NCBI GenBank assembly: GCA_047967505.1
Contig: CM106539.1
Reading direction: 5' to 3' (one strand)
Length of the DNA stretch: 64,000 bases
Source: Dipteris shenzhenensis
Taxonomy: Eukaryota > Polypodiophyta > Polypodiopsida > Gleicheniales
Numbering within the stretch: the first letter of the stretch is position 1; every line of letters begins with the position of its first letter. The translations under genes were made by a program, and so were the position numbers. The notes beneath the pieces were generated by a model. That model was not told the origin of the DNA. It saw nothing but the letters and a program-made list of their open reading frames with translations, and did no database searches. Shown here one piece after another: positions 34,190 through 48,368 of this stretch.

Positions 34190-35390
34190 TCCTTACACTC
34201 GATTTCCAGACATATCTATGAATGTCTGACATGGTAACCATTGGCTTATATCAGCTACTAAGCTCATTAAAAATAGCATCTTTGTTGATCCATAGCTCTC
34301 GTGTGACCGGATTGTAGCATTCATACCCCTTAGACTCTGATGCATAGCCAACAAAGATGCATTTTTTGCATTTGGATCTAACTTTTTCCTCTTTTCACCT
34401 ATTACATGCACATAACAAATACACCCAAAGACTTTCACATGGGATACATCTGGGTTTCTCTTGAATAAACTTCCCCCGGTGTCTTATTATGTGTCTTATT
34501 ATGCACTACCACTATAGGCATTCTGTTCATTATGTAAGCTACACACTATACTGCTTCTGCCAATAGTACCCAGGTATTTTCTTTTCATTCAACAATCTAC
34601 ATCCTATTTCTATAATGTTATGATTTTTCCTTTCTGCCACACCATTCTGCACTAGTACGTATGTGCATGAAACATGTCATTGAATGCCATGTTGCTGTAA
34701 ATATGGAGTAAACTTTTAGACATATATTCTTCCCCTTCATCTAAATGGATGGTTATAATTTGTATTCCAATTTCATGCTCAACCATGGCTCTAAATTGCT
34801 GAAACTTTTCAAAGACGTCAAACTTCTCACACATGCAATAAACCCATGCCTTCTGTGAGTAATCATCAATGAATGAGACATAATATATCAGCCCACTCAT
34901 GCTAGGGGTTGGGAGGCTATCCATACATCCGAATGAATAAGTTCAAGCACCTTCTATGCTCTCTTTTCATTAGTAGAAAATTTATTCCTTGCTTTCTTGG
35001 CATACTAGAAAGCACTACATACACATGAAGGCCCAAATTTCTTGAACTATGGTACACATGTAACCAACTCCTAAACCTAAGAGACCATGCAATCATTGGT
35101 AGTTCATGTGACCAATGTTCTTGTGCGACATTTTAAGATATGAAATTTTAGCATGTAGCATGGTCAAATGATTCTTCCATTCCTTGGGCATAATGGCATT
35201 CAACTTAATCATGTGGCCAACTTTCTTTTTACAAATGTACGATTTCATTTCGAAGCCCCATTTGATGTCGTCTCCCTAAAATGCAAGTGTCTCCTTCATA
35301 GGCAGGTAGCATAGATAAGGAAGGTCCTCCAACAAATAGAGTGTTAGAACCAAAGTTGTATAACGGTTGCGCTTAGCAAAAGACCTATGA
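34190..35390 (-). pseudogene. Old Ty1/copia relic (integrase region), different lineage
   Basis: Minus-strand frames recover integrase pieces: SFIDDYSQKAWVYCMCEKFD with FRAMVEHEIGIQI and HLDEGEEYMS (34652-34924), then MKVFGCICYVHVIGEKRKKL (34438 downward) before a frameshift. The expected D-D35E region is recognisable, but the H(S/L)D and SDGGGE motifs have decayed (HLDEGEE). No RT, RNase H or LTRs found. Clearly more diverged from elements A and B than they are from each other. Confidence 0.6.
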
Positions 35391-37433
35391 ATTAAAACCA
35401 ATGCCATCTCTGTCCACTAAGGAAACAAAGCATAAACTAATACATAGAACATGTAATATAGGCAAACAATTTCTCCAACCACCTTCACATCTTCCCTTCT
35501 TGAAGCACAAGCAATACAATCATAAAAATGCTCTTAACTTCATCATTCATGGCATCCAAGATAACACAGTAGCACCTTACTACACATACAAAACCAATCA
35601 AAGAACATTGCAAATTCACACTCAAATGGCATCCAAGAAAACAAATTAGCATCTTACTACACATACATAACCAATCAAAGGACATTGCAAATTCACACTC
35701 AAATAAATTTCCCATGTACAAAGCCTACATACAAAACAACATCACATAAAGAAATTCTATGTGTAATGTTGTAATTTGCATTCAAGTGTTCCTAAGCACA
35801 AGTTAAATCAATTAACCTCACTTCATTTCAATCAAGCCAAAGCTGCAACAAAATCCAATGTGTGCACATAATGGTGCAAGACGTGAGAGGTACCCTCACA
35901 AGAATCCTCCAAAATGCATAGAGTCTCTTTAGTGTAGCCCAAAGCATATATTTAAATCACTTTATTCAATCAAGCCAAGGTTGCAAAGGAATTTATAGCG
36001 TGTTGGTAGCAGAGCATGCTTTGAACATCCACTGGCACCATTGCACACAAATCTTTAGCCAAACACATGCCTTGCGCTTTCTCAACACCATCCAAGCAAA
36101 CCCTCATGAGAGTATCCCAAAGAGCATAAAGCATACATTGAACAAATGAACCAGCACATGCACATGCCCCTTTCAACTCTACATCTCAAAGCACATGGAG
36201 CATAAGATGTAATCCCACTTCACTTGATCAAGCCAAATCCCCAATGGAATTTATGGTGCATATGTGATGAGGTAAACCCTGAATCTCCTTGCAAATAATC
36301 ACATGGAATCACCTAGTCAATCACATTTCCCACACTTTGCGTGTGCTATTCGAACAAACCCCCATGAAAGTACTCCAAAGCATAAGGAACATAGAGGGAA
36401 TATACATGTGACAAATGCACCAGCACATGCAAGCACCCCCTTCAACCCCCTATACACAAGCTTCGTATGTTCTTTGGGAAAACCCTTGTAAGGATACTCC
36501 AGTGTATAAAAACAAAAGAATGACTTATGCCTCTACCAACATAAATTTTCAAAGGAAAAGAAATGAGAACAAGCCAAAAAAACTACTTATATATGGCCAT
36601 ATATGTGAGAAAATGCTAGAGTAAAAACATTATCCTTTAGCATAGTTAGTGTTATCCACAATATAAAACCCTTAGAAAAGCAATCTAGTGGTTTGCATAG
36701 TCAATAAATGTACATCACATAGCTGACCAAGAGATCAAGGCAAAAAAATACATATGAATGATGTTTCTAAACTAATTGGGTCATTTGAAAGACAACCCAC
36801 CTGAATAATTATCTACATTACTAAGCTCAAAGAAGAAATTCAATGTCGATTATGGAGAGAAGACCCCAATCTAATCAGCTGAGTCCAATCAGCCTCCAAC
36901 CATAAACTTTCCAAGAAATGATTAACCATAGTAAGGACAAAACCTTGAGGGCCACCTTAATAAGTTGCATGTGAACATCAAGTCAACGGTAATTAGAAAG
37001 CATAAACACATGATGAAGAGAATATTATGTAATTATCAGGCATTTATTTATGGTATTTGAGCACTTTGAAACAACTTTAATGACTTATAAGTATTTTTAA
37101 TCAAGTAGATCTGTAGAAAAATGTATGTGGCTTAAAAGCAAGGTCCATGAAGGCAAAGTATCAGAACTTTTTGGCCCTAAATGCATCATTTTTTGCCAAC
37201 AATGCCCTATTTTGGCAATAAAGCCTTTGTTTCAATCTAGAGTTAAGAAAGGAGAGAAGGGGGGAGGGGGAGCCTTGACAAGTTTTTTTCTATGATTAGC
37301 TCCAACCATTAAACTTAGAATCCATGTAGTCTATTCAATGAATGTTTAAATAAAGTTTCCACAACCCTTTTTTGAGCATGGTTTCAATGCAATGTTCAAA
37401 AAAACTCCATGTACTTCATACTCTACCATTGCT
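35391..37433 (-). repeat. Dispersed repeat family block, reverse orientation, plus flank
   Basis: 35540-35700 holds a 96-bp near-perfect tandem pair (CTTACTACACATAC-AAACCAATCAAAG). From 35840 to 36520, TACTCCAAAGCATAAGG, CGAACAAACCCCCATGA and related phrases match the complement of the 29.2-30.2 kb units. No gene recognised. Confidence 0.6.
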
Positions 37434-37776
37434 TGTGAAGAGAGTGGCAGAGAAGGAAGGAGTCTCACTTGCAGCTTTCTCACATACACAATGGGGGAAT
37501 ATACACAAAGGTGGAGACTGAAAACAGTTTTCCTCTGCTTAGTTGTGAAAGCCAAAAGAACTCTAAGTACAAAAGAATTATATGTAGGTCTCAAACCAAA
37601 CTCAGCTACCTAAGGTGGCATACTAACTGAGCTACTAACTAGAGTACATAAAGATGGCTGTCATCCAGCTATTATTCATGGCCAGTGTACCAACCACATC
37701 TGGAGCTAACAAGTCAGTGACATAAATGAACAACAATCACCCTGGCATATCACGAGTGGAGCTCGATATCTCAACA
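37434..37776 (-). repeat. Element A 3' LTR
   Basis: 343 bp; forward strand TGTGAAGAGAG ... GATATCTCAACA. Next to it the minus-strand purine tract reads AAGGGGGAC (37777-37785). Confidence 0.9.
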
Positions 37777-37802
37777 GTCCCCCTTAAGCTCAATCCCAAT
37801 TC

Positions 37803-40800
37803 CTACACACCAAGCAGGTCTCTAAACTTGCGCAACTTCTCTGCACCCAATGCCTTCGTGAATATGTCAACTACCTGATCCTCTGTGCTGACATAAACTA
37901 GATCAATAGAACCTACTAGAGCCTTCTCCCATACATAGTGATAATGCACCTCAATGTGCTTTGTTTTACCATGAGAGATTGGGTTATTTGCCAAGTGTAT
38001 ATTGCTCATGTTGTCATAATAAATGACAACTGGCCCATTTGCAGACTGACGCATATCATAAAGTAGCTTATGCAACCAAGCTACCTCACATGCAACCATG
38101 CTGCACCCCTGTACTCAGCCTCTGTGCTCGACAAGGTACTTGTAGGCTGTTTCTTAGTGCTCCAAGTGACTGTACCACTCCCAAAAGAGAACACATATCC
38201 ACTGGTAGATCGTCTATCAGAAATACTACCAACCCAATCAGCATCAATGTATCCATGCAGTTGTATCTGAACCCCAATCTCATAAAATAGTCCATACTGC
38301 AATGTGGACTTCACCTACCTCAGCATGTGTCTAGCCGCATCCAAATGCAGTTTTCTTGGAGCCTACATAAACTGACTTACCAACCCAATAGCATAGCTCA
38401 AATCTAGCCTGATAATAGTCATATAAGTCAAACTTCCTACTATGCATCTGTACATAGTACGCTCAGCTTCACATTTTTCTCCAAAGGAACTAAAATAGGC
38501 TTACAGCCTGTCATCCCATATTTGGATAGCATGTCCAATCCATACTGCCTCTGTAAGAGCCATATCCCACTTGTGGATCTAATCACCTCAATGCCCAAGA
38601 AGTAACGCAGCTCTCTCAAATCCTTCATCTCAAACTTCTGCTTCAATAGCATTTTCACATGAAGGATATCTTCATCACTATCACCTGTGATGATCAAATC
38701 ATCAACATAAATAACAAGCAACATAATGCCTTTCTCTGTTTTTCTCACATAAAGTGAGAAGTCTGCCTTGGAAATCTGAAAGCCAATAGTGACAAGATAA
38801 TGTCCTATCTTGTCAGATCAAGCTCTGGGTGCCTGCTTCAAGCCATACAAGAATTTCTTCAACCTGCAAACAAATTCAGGATGAACAACATGAACATCAC
38901 CTGGTGGCTGCTCCATATAGACCTCTTCTTGCAAATCACCATGCCAGAAAGCATTCTTTACATCCATCTGCTGATGTAAAGGCCATCCCTTTGATGCAAC
39001 CATGGTAATGACTCCTCTTACGGTTGCCATCCTTGAACCGGACTAAATGTTTCTTCATAATCAATGCCATATGTCTGTGCATACCCCTTCACAACTAATC
39101 TTGCCTTGTATCTATTCACAGAACCATCTGCATTGTGCTTCACCTTATAAACCCACTTGCAGCCAATTGCATTCTTTTCTTTAGGCAAAGGGACCAATTC
39201 CCATGTAGCATTTGCTTCCAAGGCATCCATTTCTTCATCCATGGCTTTCTCCCATTTTTCTTTTCCCATGGCTTGCTTGAAAGAAGTGGGTTCTAGTTCA
39301 TGTATCACTTTGACCATATAGGCATAGTGAATGGCTATAAACCCATCATATTTCAGCCTATCCACAGGATACCTAGCTCTAGTAGACCTGTGCAAAATAG
39401 GCTCACTACCAAGTGCTCTCAAAACATTCTTTGTCTTCCTTACTCCAAGTGTAACAATAGAAGGAATACCTAACTCATCATCAAGGCTCTATTTTGAGCC
39501 ACAGATTCACCATCCACATAAGAGTGACCTGCATTCACATCAACCATGGGCTGATCTACTTTCTCTTTTCCTTTTTGTGATACTTGCATACCAGTATCTG
39601 CATTGCTTTAAGGAGATCCTCTTGATCTCAATCTGCCTATCCATGGTGAAGTATGTGAACCATTGCTAGAGGACACTACAGGTCCACTACTATTTTGTGA
39701 TTGCTACTGTGAATTCTGTGCACCGTTACCATTTTGTGCATCTACATCATCAATCACATTTATTGGTTGATACCAACTGCTCATCTCATTAGAACAACAT
39801 CTTTGCTCAGTGTAAACTTACGAGTAGAAGGGTTATAGCATCTATACCCTTTCTACTGCAGAGAATAACCAATAAAGATGCACTTCTCAGCTTTTGGATC
39901 CAACTTGGATCTCAACTCATCTGGCACATGAACATAGGCAATGCAACCAAAAACTTTCAAATGAGAAATATCCGGTTTCCTACTTGTATACCTCTCCTCT
40001 GGTGTCATGCCATCTATTGCTGCAATGGGAGTCCTATTCATTATGTATACTCTTGTAGCAACTGCTTCAGCCCAATAATAATTTGGTAGGTCTTTTTCAT
40101 TGAGCATGGCATGAGATACCTCTCCAATACACCTGTTTTTCCTTTCTGCAAGTCCATTTTGCTGTGGGGTATGACTACATTAATATTGTTGCTTTATGCC
40201 ATGCTCCTGTAAGAAACTTGCAAGCTCATTTAAGAGGTACTCTCCCCCTCCATCTGACCTTAGGCATTGTATTTGCAAGCCTATTTCTTTTTCAACCATA
40301 GCTTTAAAAGCTTTGAAATGCCCAAACACTCCACTTTCCTTTTTTATAAAATACACCCAAACTTTTCTGTTGTAGTCATCAATAAAAGTGACAAAATAAT
40401 GACAACCTCTAATAGATGCAGCTTAAGTAGTCCACACATCAGAGTGGATTAATTCCAATGGCCTCTTACTCTCTTGAACATGTCTAGGAAATGGTTTCCT
40501 TGCTTGTTTTCCAAATTGACAGGCTTCACATACCTTATGCATTTCTGCAACCTTGAACTTAATCAATCATGCAATAATATTTTGGGCCTGCATTAATTTA
40601 AGTCGCTATACATTAACATGACCAATGTGTTTATGCTAGATATCAATATCTGCAACTACACCGGTCCCATGTGCAAACATTGCTGCACTCAATTCAGGCA
40701 TATCTGCATCCAACGTAAACATCCTACCCTTCTTCTTCCCTTTTGCTATCAAGCAACATTTATTTTTCATATCCTCAACAAAGCATCCATAAGGATTAAA

Positions 40801-42072
40801 TCTGACCTGCAAGCACTGCTCAACCATTTTATTAATAGAAACTAGGTTCTTGGTGATATTCGGGACATGAAATACATCAAACAGGTATTTCTTTTTTCCA
40901 TCCTACATAGACAAAGGAATTTTACCAATCTGCACAATAGGATGTGCAATATCATCACCAATCTCCACAAGTCCTGGTCTTTCCATTTTCCTTGCATCCG
41001 GCATCCATTCTGCATGACCTATCATGTGGTTTAATACACATGAGTCAACATACCACACATCATTGCTTTCTTCTGCACTTGTCACAAAATTTGTCATGTG
41101 CTGCACCATAAACAAATGCTCATTTCTGTCATCACCCTATCTACTAGAGGATGCATAATTGCCTTGCTGCAATTTTCCAGTCATGATGTCATTCTGCTTT
41201 TTATAGCAGTCTTTAACCATATGGCCCATTTTACCATAGTAGTAGCATTCAACATTGCTATTTGCATTTTGGCCTCTCTGCCATCCACCACAACCTCTTT
41301 GGCTCCCCCTGCCTCTAAAGTTACCACGTCCTCCTCCATAGGACTAGTTTTCTTGAATTTGCTGCATATTCTAATTTTTGCTACAGCCCCCAAATCAGCC
41401 TGCTCTACCTCTGTCTCTACCTCTTCCAGCATTTGAGTAGAAGACAGCTTCTTTTGAAGTTCCTCCTGAAGAAGATGCACCGCCATTTGTCTGCTCTTCA
41501 GAAATTAGAAGAGCAATCAACTCCTCAAAATTAGGAAAATTCTCAGGGATGGCAATGGATGTCCAAAATTGTGCATAATCCTTTCCTAGACCATTCAAGG
41601 TCACAGAAACTAAATCATCATCTTAAACTAGCGACCCAATGGAAGCAAGTGCATCTGCAATCTTCTTCACCTTCATGTGGTAGTCATTGATGCTCATATT
41701 TTCTCTTTGCATATTATGCAACTCCTGCTTGTGCTCCATTTTCCTGGATTGCGTATTTGTGCTATACATTTTTGTCAAAGTATCCCATGCCTCCTTCGGC
41801 GTGCTTGCATCTTGAATATGCACAATCATAGAATCTGAAATACTGATAGACAGCCAGTACATAACTTTTCTGGCTCTCTCATGCCAACCTTTAAATGCCT
41901 ACAACTCCTATTGATTGGGAACATTAGGAATAACTGGTTGTTGTTTAGCTCCAGTAATGAACTCCCAATAGCCTTTTCCCTTAAGGAAATTTGTCATTCT
42001 AAACTTCCATGCTGGGAAGTTGTTCTTGTCAAGCTTTTCAGTGACAATCTGTGAAAGAGCATCAGATGCCAT
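37803..42072 (-). pseudogene. Element A gag-pol pseudogene
   Basis: It starts MASDALSQIVTEKLDKNNFP at 42072. Order: gag (with TAG at 41910-41908 and 41901-41899), a degenerate zinc knuckle (CYYYGKMGHMVKDC, second Cys lost), a protease motif damaged to DSCVL, an integrase with HSDVW intact but several stops, RT with YVDDLIITGDSDEDI, and RNase H ending KFRDLLGV-stop at 37803. A TGA at 38820-38818 replaces Trp in APRAW. The RT is further broken by a frameshift near 39030. Copia order (integrase before RT) is clear. It cannot make a working polyprotein. Confidence 0.9.
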
Positions 42073-42567
42073 TACAGAACACTGCAAAATATTCTATCAC
42101 TGTAAAAAACACAACTTCTGTCTCACAAGGGCAAATCTATAAAATTGACGAGAGTGGTATTTGACCACACAGTCACTTCCTAGTGATGATAATGCATCAA
42201 TAGGCAATAAGAATGATTCTATCACTCCAATATCTCTGTGCACAGGTATACGATGTAATTTCTGCGATAACTTTTCACCGACCTACAGAACAATGGTCAC
42301 AGCAAAAATAGGGCACTTTCCTGAGTGCCTATGGAAAACTTATGCCACCAAAATGAGGCCCGAAACGGCGAGAGGGCACAGCATATATTGCCCTCTCGCC
42401 ACATCACGAAGGGCATCCCAATCTGAGATAGTGCACTCTTGCACTTTTCGGCTGTGCTACCTGTAGAGATTTGCTCCCAAACTCAAAAAAAAAGGAAAGC
42501 AACACTGATCCTCTTATTAGAACACTGTGAAGTTGGTTTTCTTTCTTAAGCTCCTTACCACAAACTT

Positions 42568-42580
42568 GGCTCTGATACCA
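42568..42580 (-). other. Element A primer-binding site
   Basis: Minus strand TGGTATCAGAGCC directly after the 5' LTR, complementary to plant initiator tRNA-Met. Confidence 0.9.
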
Positions 42581-42931
42581 TGTGAAGATAGTGAGAGAGA
42601 AGGAAGGACTCCCTTGCAGCTTTCTTACATACACAATGGGGGAATATACACAAAGGTGGAGGCTGATAATAGTTTTTCTCTTCTTAGTTGTGAAAGCCAA
42701 AATAACTCTAAGTACAAAATAATAGGTGAACCCTATATGTGGGTCTCAAATCAAACTTAGCTAACTAAGGTAGCATACTAATTGAGCCACTAACTAGAGT
42801 ACATAAAGATAGCTATCATCTAGCTATTATTCATGGGTGATGTACCAACCGCATCTATAGCTAACAAGTCGGTGACACAAATGCACAACGGTCACCTTGG
42901 CATATCACAAGTGGAGCTCGATATCTCAACA
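42581..42931 (-). repeat. Element A 5' LTR
   Basis: 351 bp; forward strand TGTGAAGATAG ... GATATCTCAACA. Confidence 0.9.
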
Positions 42932-43134
42932 TTCCTTTGATCCACAAACCTAAGAATCTCAACAATTGATAGATACAATACAAAAACCACAACCACATAG
43001 CATTTCTTATCAAATGTTACAAAACACATGCTCCATTTTGAACAAATCAATAAATTCACACCCTGGCTTCCTTTGCAAATTTCTTAAGTGCCACATTGCT
43101 CACTTAAATCACGATGGTAATCTTTGCTAATGTG
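42932..43134. other. Spacer between elements A and B
   Basis: About 200 bp matching the reverse-orientation dispersed repeat (TTTTGAACAAATCAA, GCTCACTTAAAT, AATCTTTG). Both elements therefore inserted into one repeat array. Confidence 0.65.
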
Positions 43135-43139
43135 TTCAT

Positions 43140-43500
43140 TGTGAAGAGAGTGGGAGAGAAGTAAGGAGTCTCACTTGCAGCTTTCTCACATACACAATGG
43201 GGGAATGCACACAAAGGTGGAGGCTGAAAACAGTTTTCCTCTTCTTAGCTGTGAAAGCCAAAAGTACTCTCTCTCTCTAGGTACAAAAGGAATAGATGAA
43301 CCCTATATGTGGGTCTCAAACCAAACTCAGCTAACCTAGGTGGCATAATAACTGAGCCACTAACTAGAGTACATAAAGATAGCTATCATCCACTATTATT
43401 CATGGGCGGTGTACCAACCGCATCTACAACTAACAACTCGGTGACATAAATGCACAACGGTCACCCAGGCATATCACGAGTGGAGCTCGATATCTCAACA
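43140..43500 (-). repeat. Element B 3' LTR
   Basis: Forward strand TGTGAAGAGAGTGGG ... GATATCTCAACA. Confidence 0.95.
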
Positions 43501-43526
43501 CTCCCCCTCAAGCTCAGTCCCAATTC

Positions 43527-46500
43527 CTACACACCAAGTAGGTCTTTAAACTTGTGCAGCTTCTTTGCACCCAATGCCTTCATGAATATGTTAGCTACCT
43601 GATCCTTTGTGCTGACATAAACCAGATCACTAAAACCTACTAGAACCTTCTCTCGCACATAGTGATAATGCACCTCAATGTGCTTTGTTCTAGCATGATA
43701 GACTACGTTATTTTCCAAGTGTATACTGCTCATGTTGTCATAATAAATGACAACTAGCCCATCTGTAGACTGATGCATATCATAAAGTAGCTTACGCAAC
43801 CAAGCTACCTCACATGCAGCCATTGTTGCTTCCCTGTACTCAGCCTTTGTCCTAGACAAGGCAACTGTAGGCTGTTTCTTGCTACTCCAATTGACTGCAG
43901 CACTCCCAAAAGAAAACACATATCTAGTGGTAGGTCATCTATCAGAAATACTACTAGCCCAATCAGCATCAGTGTATCCATGCAACTGTATCTGAGCCCT
44001 AGTCTCATAAAATAGTCCATACTGCAATGTGGACTTCACATACCTAAGTATGCGTCGAGCCACATCCAAATGCAGTTTCCTTGGAGCCTATATAAATTGA
44101 CTAACCAACCCAACAACATAGCTCAAATCTGGCCTGGTAAGAGTCATAAATCAAACTTCCTACTATGCATCTATACATAGTAGGGTCTTCCAGAAGCTCA
44201 CCTGCATCTGTGTTCAGCTTCACATTCTGCTTCAAAGGAACTGAAATAGGCTTACAGCCTATTATCCCATATTTGGACAGCATGTCCAATCCATATTGCC
44301 TCTGCAAGAGCCATATCCCACTTGTGGGTCTAATCACCTCAATGCCCAAGAAGTAACGCAGCTCTCCCAAATCCTTCATCTCCAACTTCTACTTCGATAG
44401 CATTTTCACATGAAGGATATCTTCATCACTATCACCTGTGATTATCAAATCATCAACATGAATGACAAGTAGCATAATACCTTTCTCTGTTTTTCTCACA
44501 TACTGTGAGAAATCTGCCTTGGAAATCTGAAAGCCAATAGTGACAAGATACTATCCTATCTTGTGAGACCATGCTCTGGGTGCTTCCTTCAAGCCATACA
44601 AGGCTTTCTTCAACCTGCAAACAAACTCAGGATGAACAGCATGTACATAACCTGGTGGCTGCTCCATATAGACCTCTTCTTGCAAATCACCATGCAAGAA
44701 GGCATTCTTTACATCCATCTGATGTAAAGACCATCCCTTTGATGCAGCCATAGCAATGATTGCTCTTACGGTTGCCATCCTTATAACCGGACTAAATGTT
44801 TCTTCATAATCAATGCCATATGTCTGTGTATACCCCTTGATAACTAATCTTGCCTTGTATCTACTCACAGAACAATCTGCATTGTGCTTCACCTTATAGA
44901 CCCACTTGCAGCCAATCGCATTCTTGTCTTTAGGCAAAGGCACCGATTCCCATGTAGCATTTGCTTCCAAGGCATCCATTTCTTCATCCATGGCTCTCTC
45001 CAAATTTTTCTTTTCCCATGGCTTGCTCAAAAGAAGTGGGTTTTGATTCATGTATCACTTTGACCATATAGGTAGAGTGAATGGTTGTAAATCCATCATA
45101 TTTCAGCCTATCCACTGGATACTCAACTCTGGAAGACCTATGCAAAATAGGCTCACTACCAGGTGCTCTCACAACATCCCTTGTCTTCCTTACTCCAGGT
45201 GTAACAACAGAAGGAATACCCAACTCAACATCAAGGCTCTGTTCTGAGCCACTAGATTCACCATCCACATAAGAGTGACCTGCATTCACATTAACCATGG
45301 GCTGATCTACTTTCTCTTTTCCCTTTCGTGATACTTGCATACCACTATCTACATTGCTTTGAGGAGATTCTCTTGATCTCAATCTGCCTAACCATGGCAA
45401 AGTATGTGAACCACTGCTAGAGGACACTACAAGTCCACGAATATTTTGTGATTACTATTATGAATTTTGTGTAGCATTACCATTTTGCGCATCTACATCA
45501 TCAATCACATTCATTGGTTTATACCAGCTCCTCATCTCATTAAAAACAACATCTCTGCTCCTTGTAAACTTACAAGTAGAAGGGTTATAGCATCTATACC
45601 CTTTTTGCTGTAGAGAATAACCAATAAAGATGCACTTCTCAGCTTTTGGATCCAACTTGGATCTCAACTCATCTGGCACATGAACATAGCCAATGCAACC
45701 AAAAACTTTCAAATGAGAAATATCTGGTTTCCTACCAGTATACCTCTCCTCTAGCGTCACGCCATGTATTGCTGCAGTGGGAGTCATGTTCATTATGTAG
45801 ACTGCTATAGCAACTGCTTCAGCCCAATAATAATCTGGCAGGTCTTTTTCGTTGATCATGGCACGAGATACCTATCCAATATGCCTGTTTTTCCTTTCTA
45901 CAAGTCCATTTTGCTGTGGGGTATGACTGCATGAATATTGCTGCTTTATGCCATGCTCCTCCAGGAACCTTGCAAACTCATTTGAGAGGTACTCTCCTCC
46001 TCCATCTGACCTTAGGCATTTTATTTGCAGGCATGTTTCTTTCTCAACCATAGCTTTAAAAGCTTTGAAATGCCCAAACACTTCACTTTCCTTTTTCATA
46101 AAATACACCCAAACTTTTCTGCTGTAGTCATCAATAAAAGTGACAAAATAATGATAACCTCCAATAGATGCAGCTTTAGTAGTCCACACATTAGAGTGGA
46201 TTAGTCCCAATGGCCTCTTACTCTCTTGAATATGTCTAGGAAATGGTTTCCTTGCCTGTTTTCCAAATTGATAGGCTTCACAGACCTTATGCATTTCTGC
46301 AACCTTGAACTTAGGAAATCCTTCAACAATATTTTGGGCCTGCATTAATTTAAGTCGTTGTACATTAACATGACCAATGCGTTTATGCCAGATATCAATA
46401 TTTGCAACTACACCAGTCCCATATGCAAACATTGCTGCACTCAATTCAGGCATGTCCACATCCAACGTAAACATCCTACCCTTCTTCTTCCCTTTTGCTA

Positions 46501-47823
46501 TCAAGAAACCTTTATTTTTCATATCCTCAACAAAGCATCCATGAGGATCAAATCTGACTTGCAAGCCTTGGTCAACCATTTGACCAACAAAAACTAGGTT
46601 CTTGGTGATATTCGGGAATGAAATACATGAGACAGGTATTTCTTTTTCCCATCCTGCATAGACAAAGGAATTTTACCAATCTGCACAATAGGATGTGCAG
46701 TATCATCACCCGTCTCCACAAATCCTGGTCTTTCCATTTTCCTTGCATCCTGCATCCATTCTGCATGACCTGTCATGTGGTTTGATGCACCTGAGTCAAC
46801 ATACCACATATCATTACTTTCTTCTGCACTTGTCACAGAATTGGTCATGTGCTGCACCATAAATAGATGCTCATTTCTATCATCACCCTGTCTACTAGAG
46901 GATGCATAATTGCCTTGCTACAATTTTCCATTCATGATGTCACTCTGCTTTTTGTAGCAGTCTTTAGCCATACGACCCATTTTACCATAGTAGTAGCATT
47001 CAACATTGCTGTTTTTGCATTTTGGCCTCTCTGCCATCCACCAATGCACTTTGGCTCCCCCTGCCTCTAAGGTTACAACGTCCTCCTCCATAGGACTGGT
47101 TTTCTTGAATTTGCTACATATTCTAATTTCTGCCATAGCCTCCACATTGGCCTACTCTACCTCGGCCTCTACCTCTTCCAGCATTTGAGTAGAAGACAGC
47201 TTCTTTTGAAGTTCCTCCTGAAGAAGATGCACCACCATTTTTCTGCTCTTCAAAAATTAGAAAAGCAATCAACTCCTCAAAATCAGGAAAATTCTCATGG
47301 ATGGCAATGGATGTCCGGAACTATGCATAATCCTTTCCTAGACCATTCAAGGTCACAGAAACTAAATCATGATTTTCCACTGGTGACCCAATGGAAGCAA
47401 GTACATCTGCAATCTTCTTCACCTTCATGTGGTAGTCATTGATGCTCATATTTTCTCTCTCGACATTATGCAACTCCTGCTTGAGTGCATCTTCCTGGCT
47501 TGCATATTTGTGCTATACATTTTTGTCAAAGTATCCCATGCCTCCTTCGGTGTGCTTGCATCATGAATATACACAATCATAGAATCTAAAATACTGAAAG
47601 ATAGCGAGTACATAACTTTTCTGGCTCTCTCATGCCAGCCTTTAAATGCCTACAACTCGTGTTGATTGGGAACATTAGGAATAACTGGTTCTTGTTCAGC
47701 TCCAATAATGAACTCCCAATAGCCTTTTTCCTTAAGAAAATTCATCATTCTAAACTTCCATGCTGGGAAGTTGTTCTTGTCAAGCTTTTCAGTGACTATC
47801 TATGAAAGAGCATCAAACGCCAT
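43527..47823 (-). pseudogene. Element B gag-pol pseudogene
   Basis: It starts MAFDALS then TAG at codon 8. A further gag TAG lies at 47652-47650. The zinc knuckle is degenerate (CYYYGKMGRMAKDC). The protease motif DSGASNH is intact. The integrase (46579-45872) is open over 235 codons, with WHKRIGH, HSNVW (first catalytic Asp changed to Asn), FIDDYSRKVWVYF and LRSDGGGEY. A linker with VFGCIGYVHVPDELRSKLDP follows, then a frameshift near 45000. RT has [40 protein letters not shown] and the catalytic motif as HVDDL (Tyr to His). RNase H (43919-43527) is open: ALSRTKAEYREATMAACEVA, HARTKHIEVHYHYV and ALGAKKLHKFKDLLGV-stop. Better preserved than A but not functional. Confidence 0.92.
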
Positions 47824-48356
47824 TACAAAACACTGTAAAAATATTCTCTCACTGCAAAAAACACAACTTCTACCTCACAAGGGCAAATCTGCAAAACTGA
47901 CGAAAGTGGTATTTGACCACAAAGTCACTTCCTAGTGAAGATTTTGCATCAACAGGCAATAAGAATGATTCTGTCACTCCCAATATCTCTGTGCATAGGC
48001 ATACGATGCAATTTCTATGGCAACTTTTCACTGACCTGCAGAATAGTGGTCGCACGACAAAAATAGGGCACCTTTTTTAGTGCCTGCAAAAAACTTCCGC
48101 CACCAAAACAGACCCCGAAATGGCCTCGAAACAAAAAAATAATATCACCAAGGGCTTCGCCTTTTCCCGCAGCATATACTACCCTCTTGCCACACCATGA
48201 AGGGCATCCCAATCTGAGACAATGCACTCTTGCACTTTCCGGCTGTGCTATCTGCAAAGATTTGCTCCCAAACTCAAAAAAGAAAAGCAACACTGATCCT
48301 CTTACCAAGACACCGTGAACTTGGTTTGCTTTCTTAAGCTCCTTACCACGAACCAA

Positions 48357-48368
48357 GCTCTGATACCA
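48357..48368 (-). other. Element B primer-binding site
   Basis: Minus strand TGGTATCAGAGC directly after the 5' LTR (initiator tRNA-Met type). Confidence 0.9.

Larger units (their letters stand above)
37434..42931 (-). mobile_element. Ty1/copia element A, full length, decayed
   Basis: LTRs at both ends, PBS and purine tract in place, gag-pol remnant between. Flanks are TTGCT (37429-37433) and TTCCT (42932-42936), a 5-bp target duplication with one mismatch. The LTRs differ substantially (about 89% identical by eye), so the insertion is older than element B. Confidence 0.9.
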
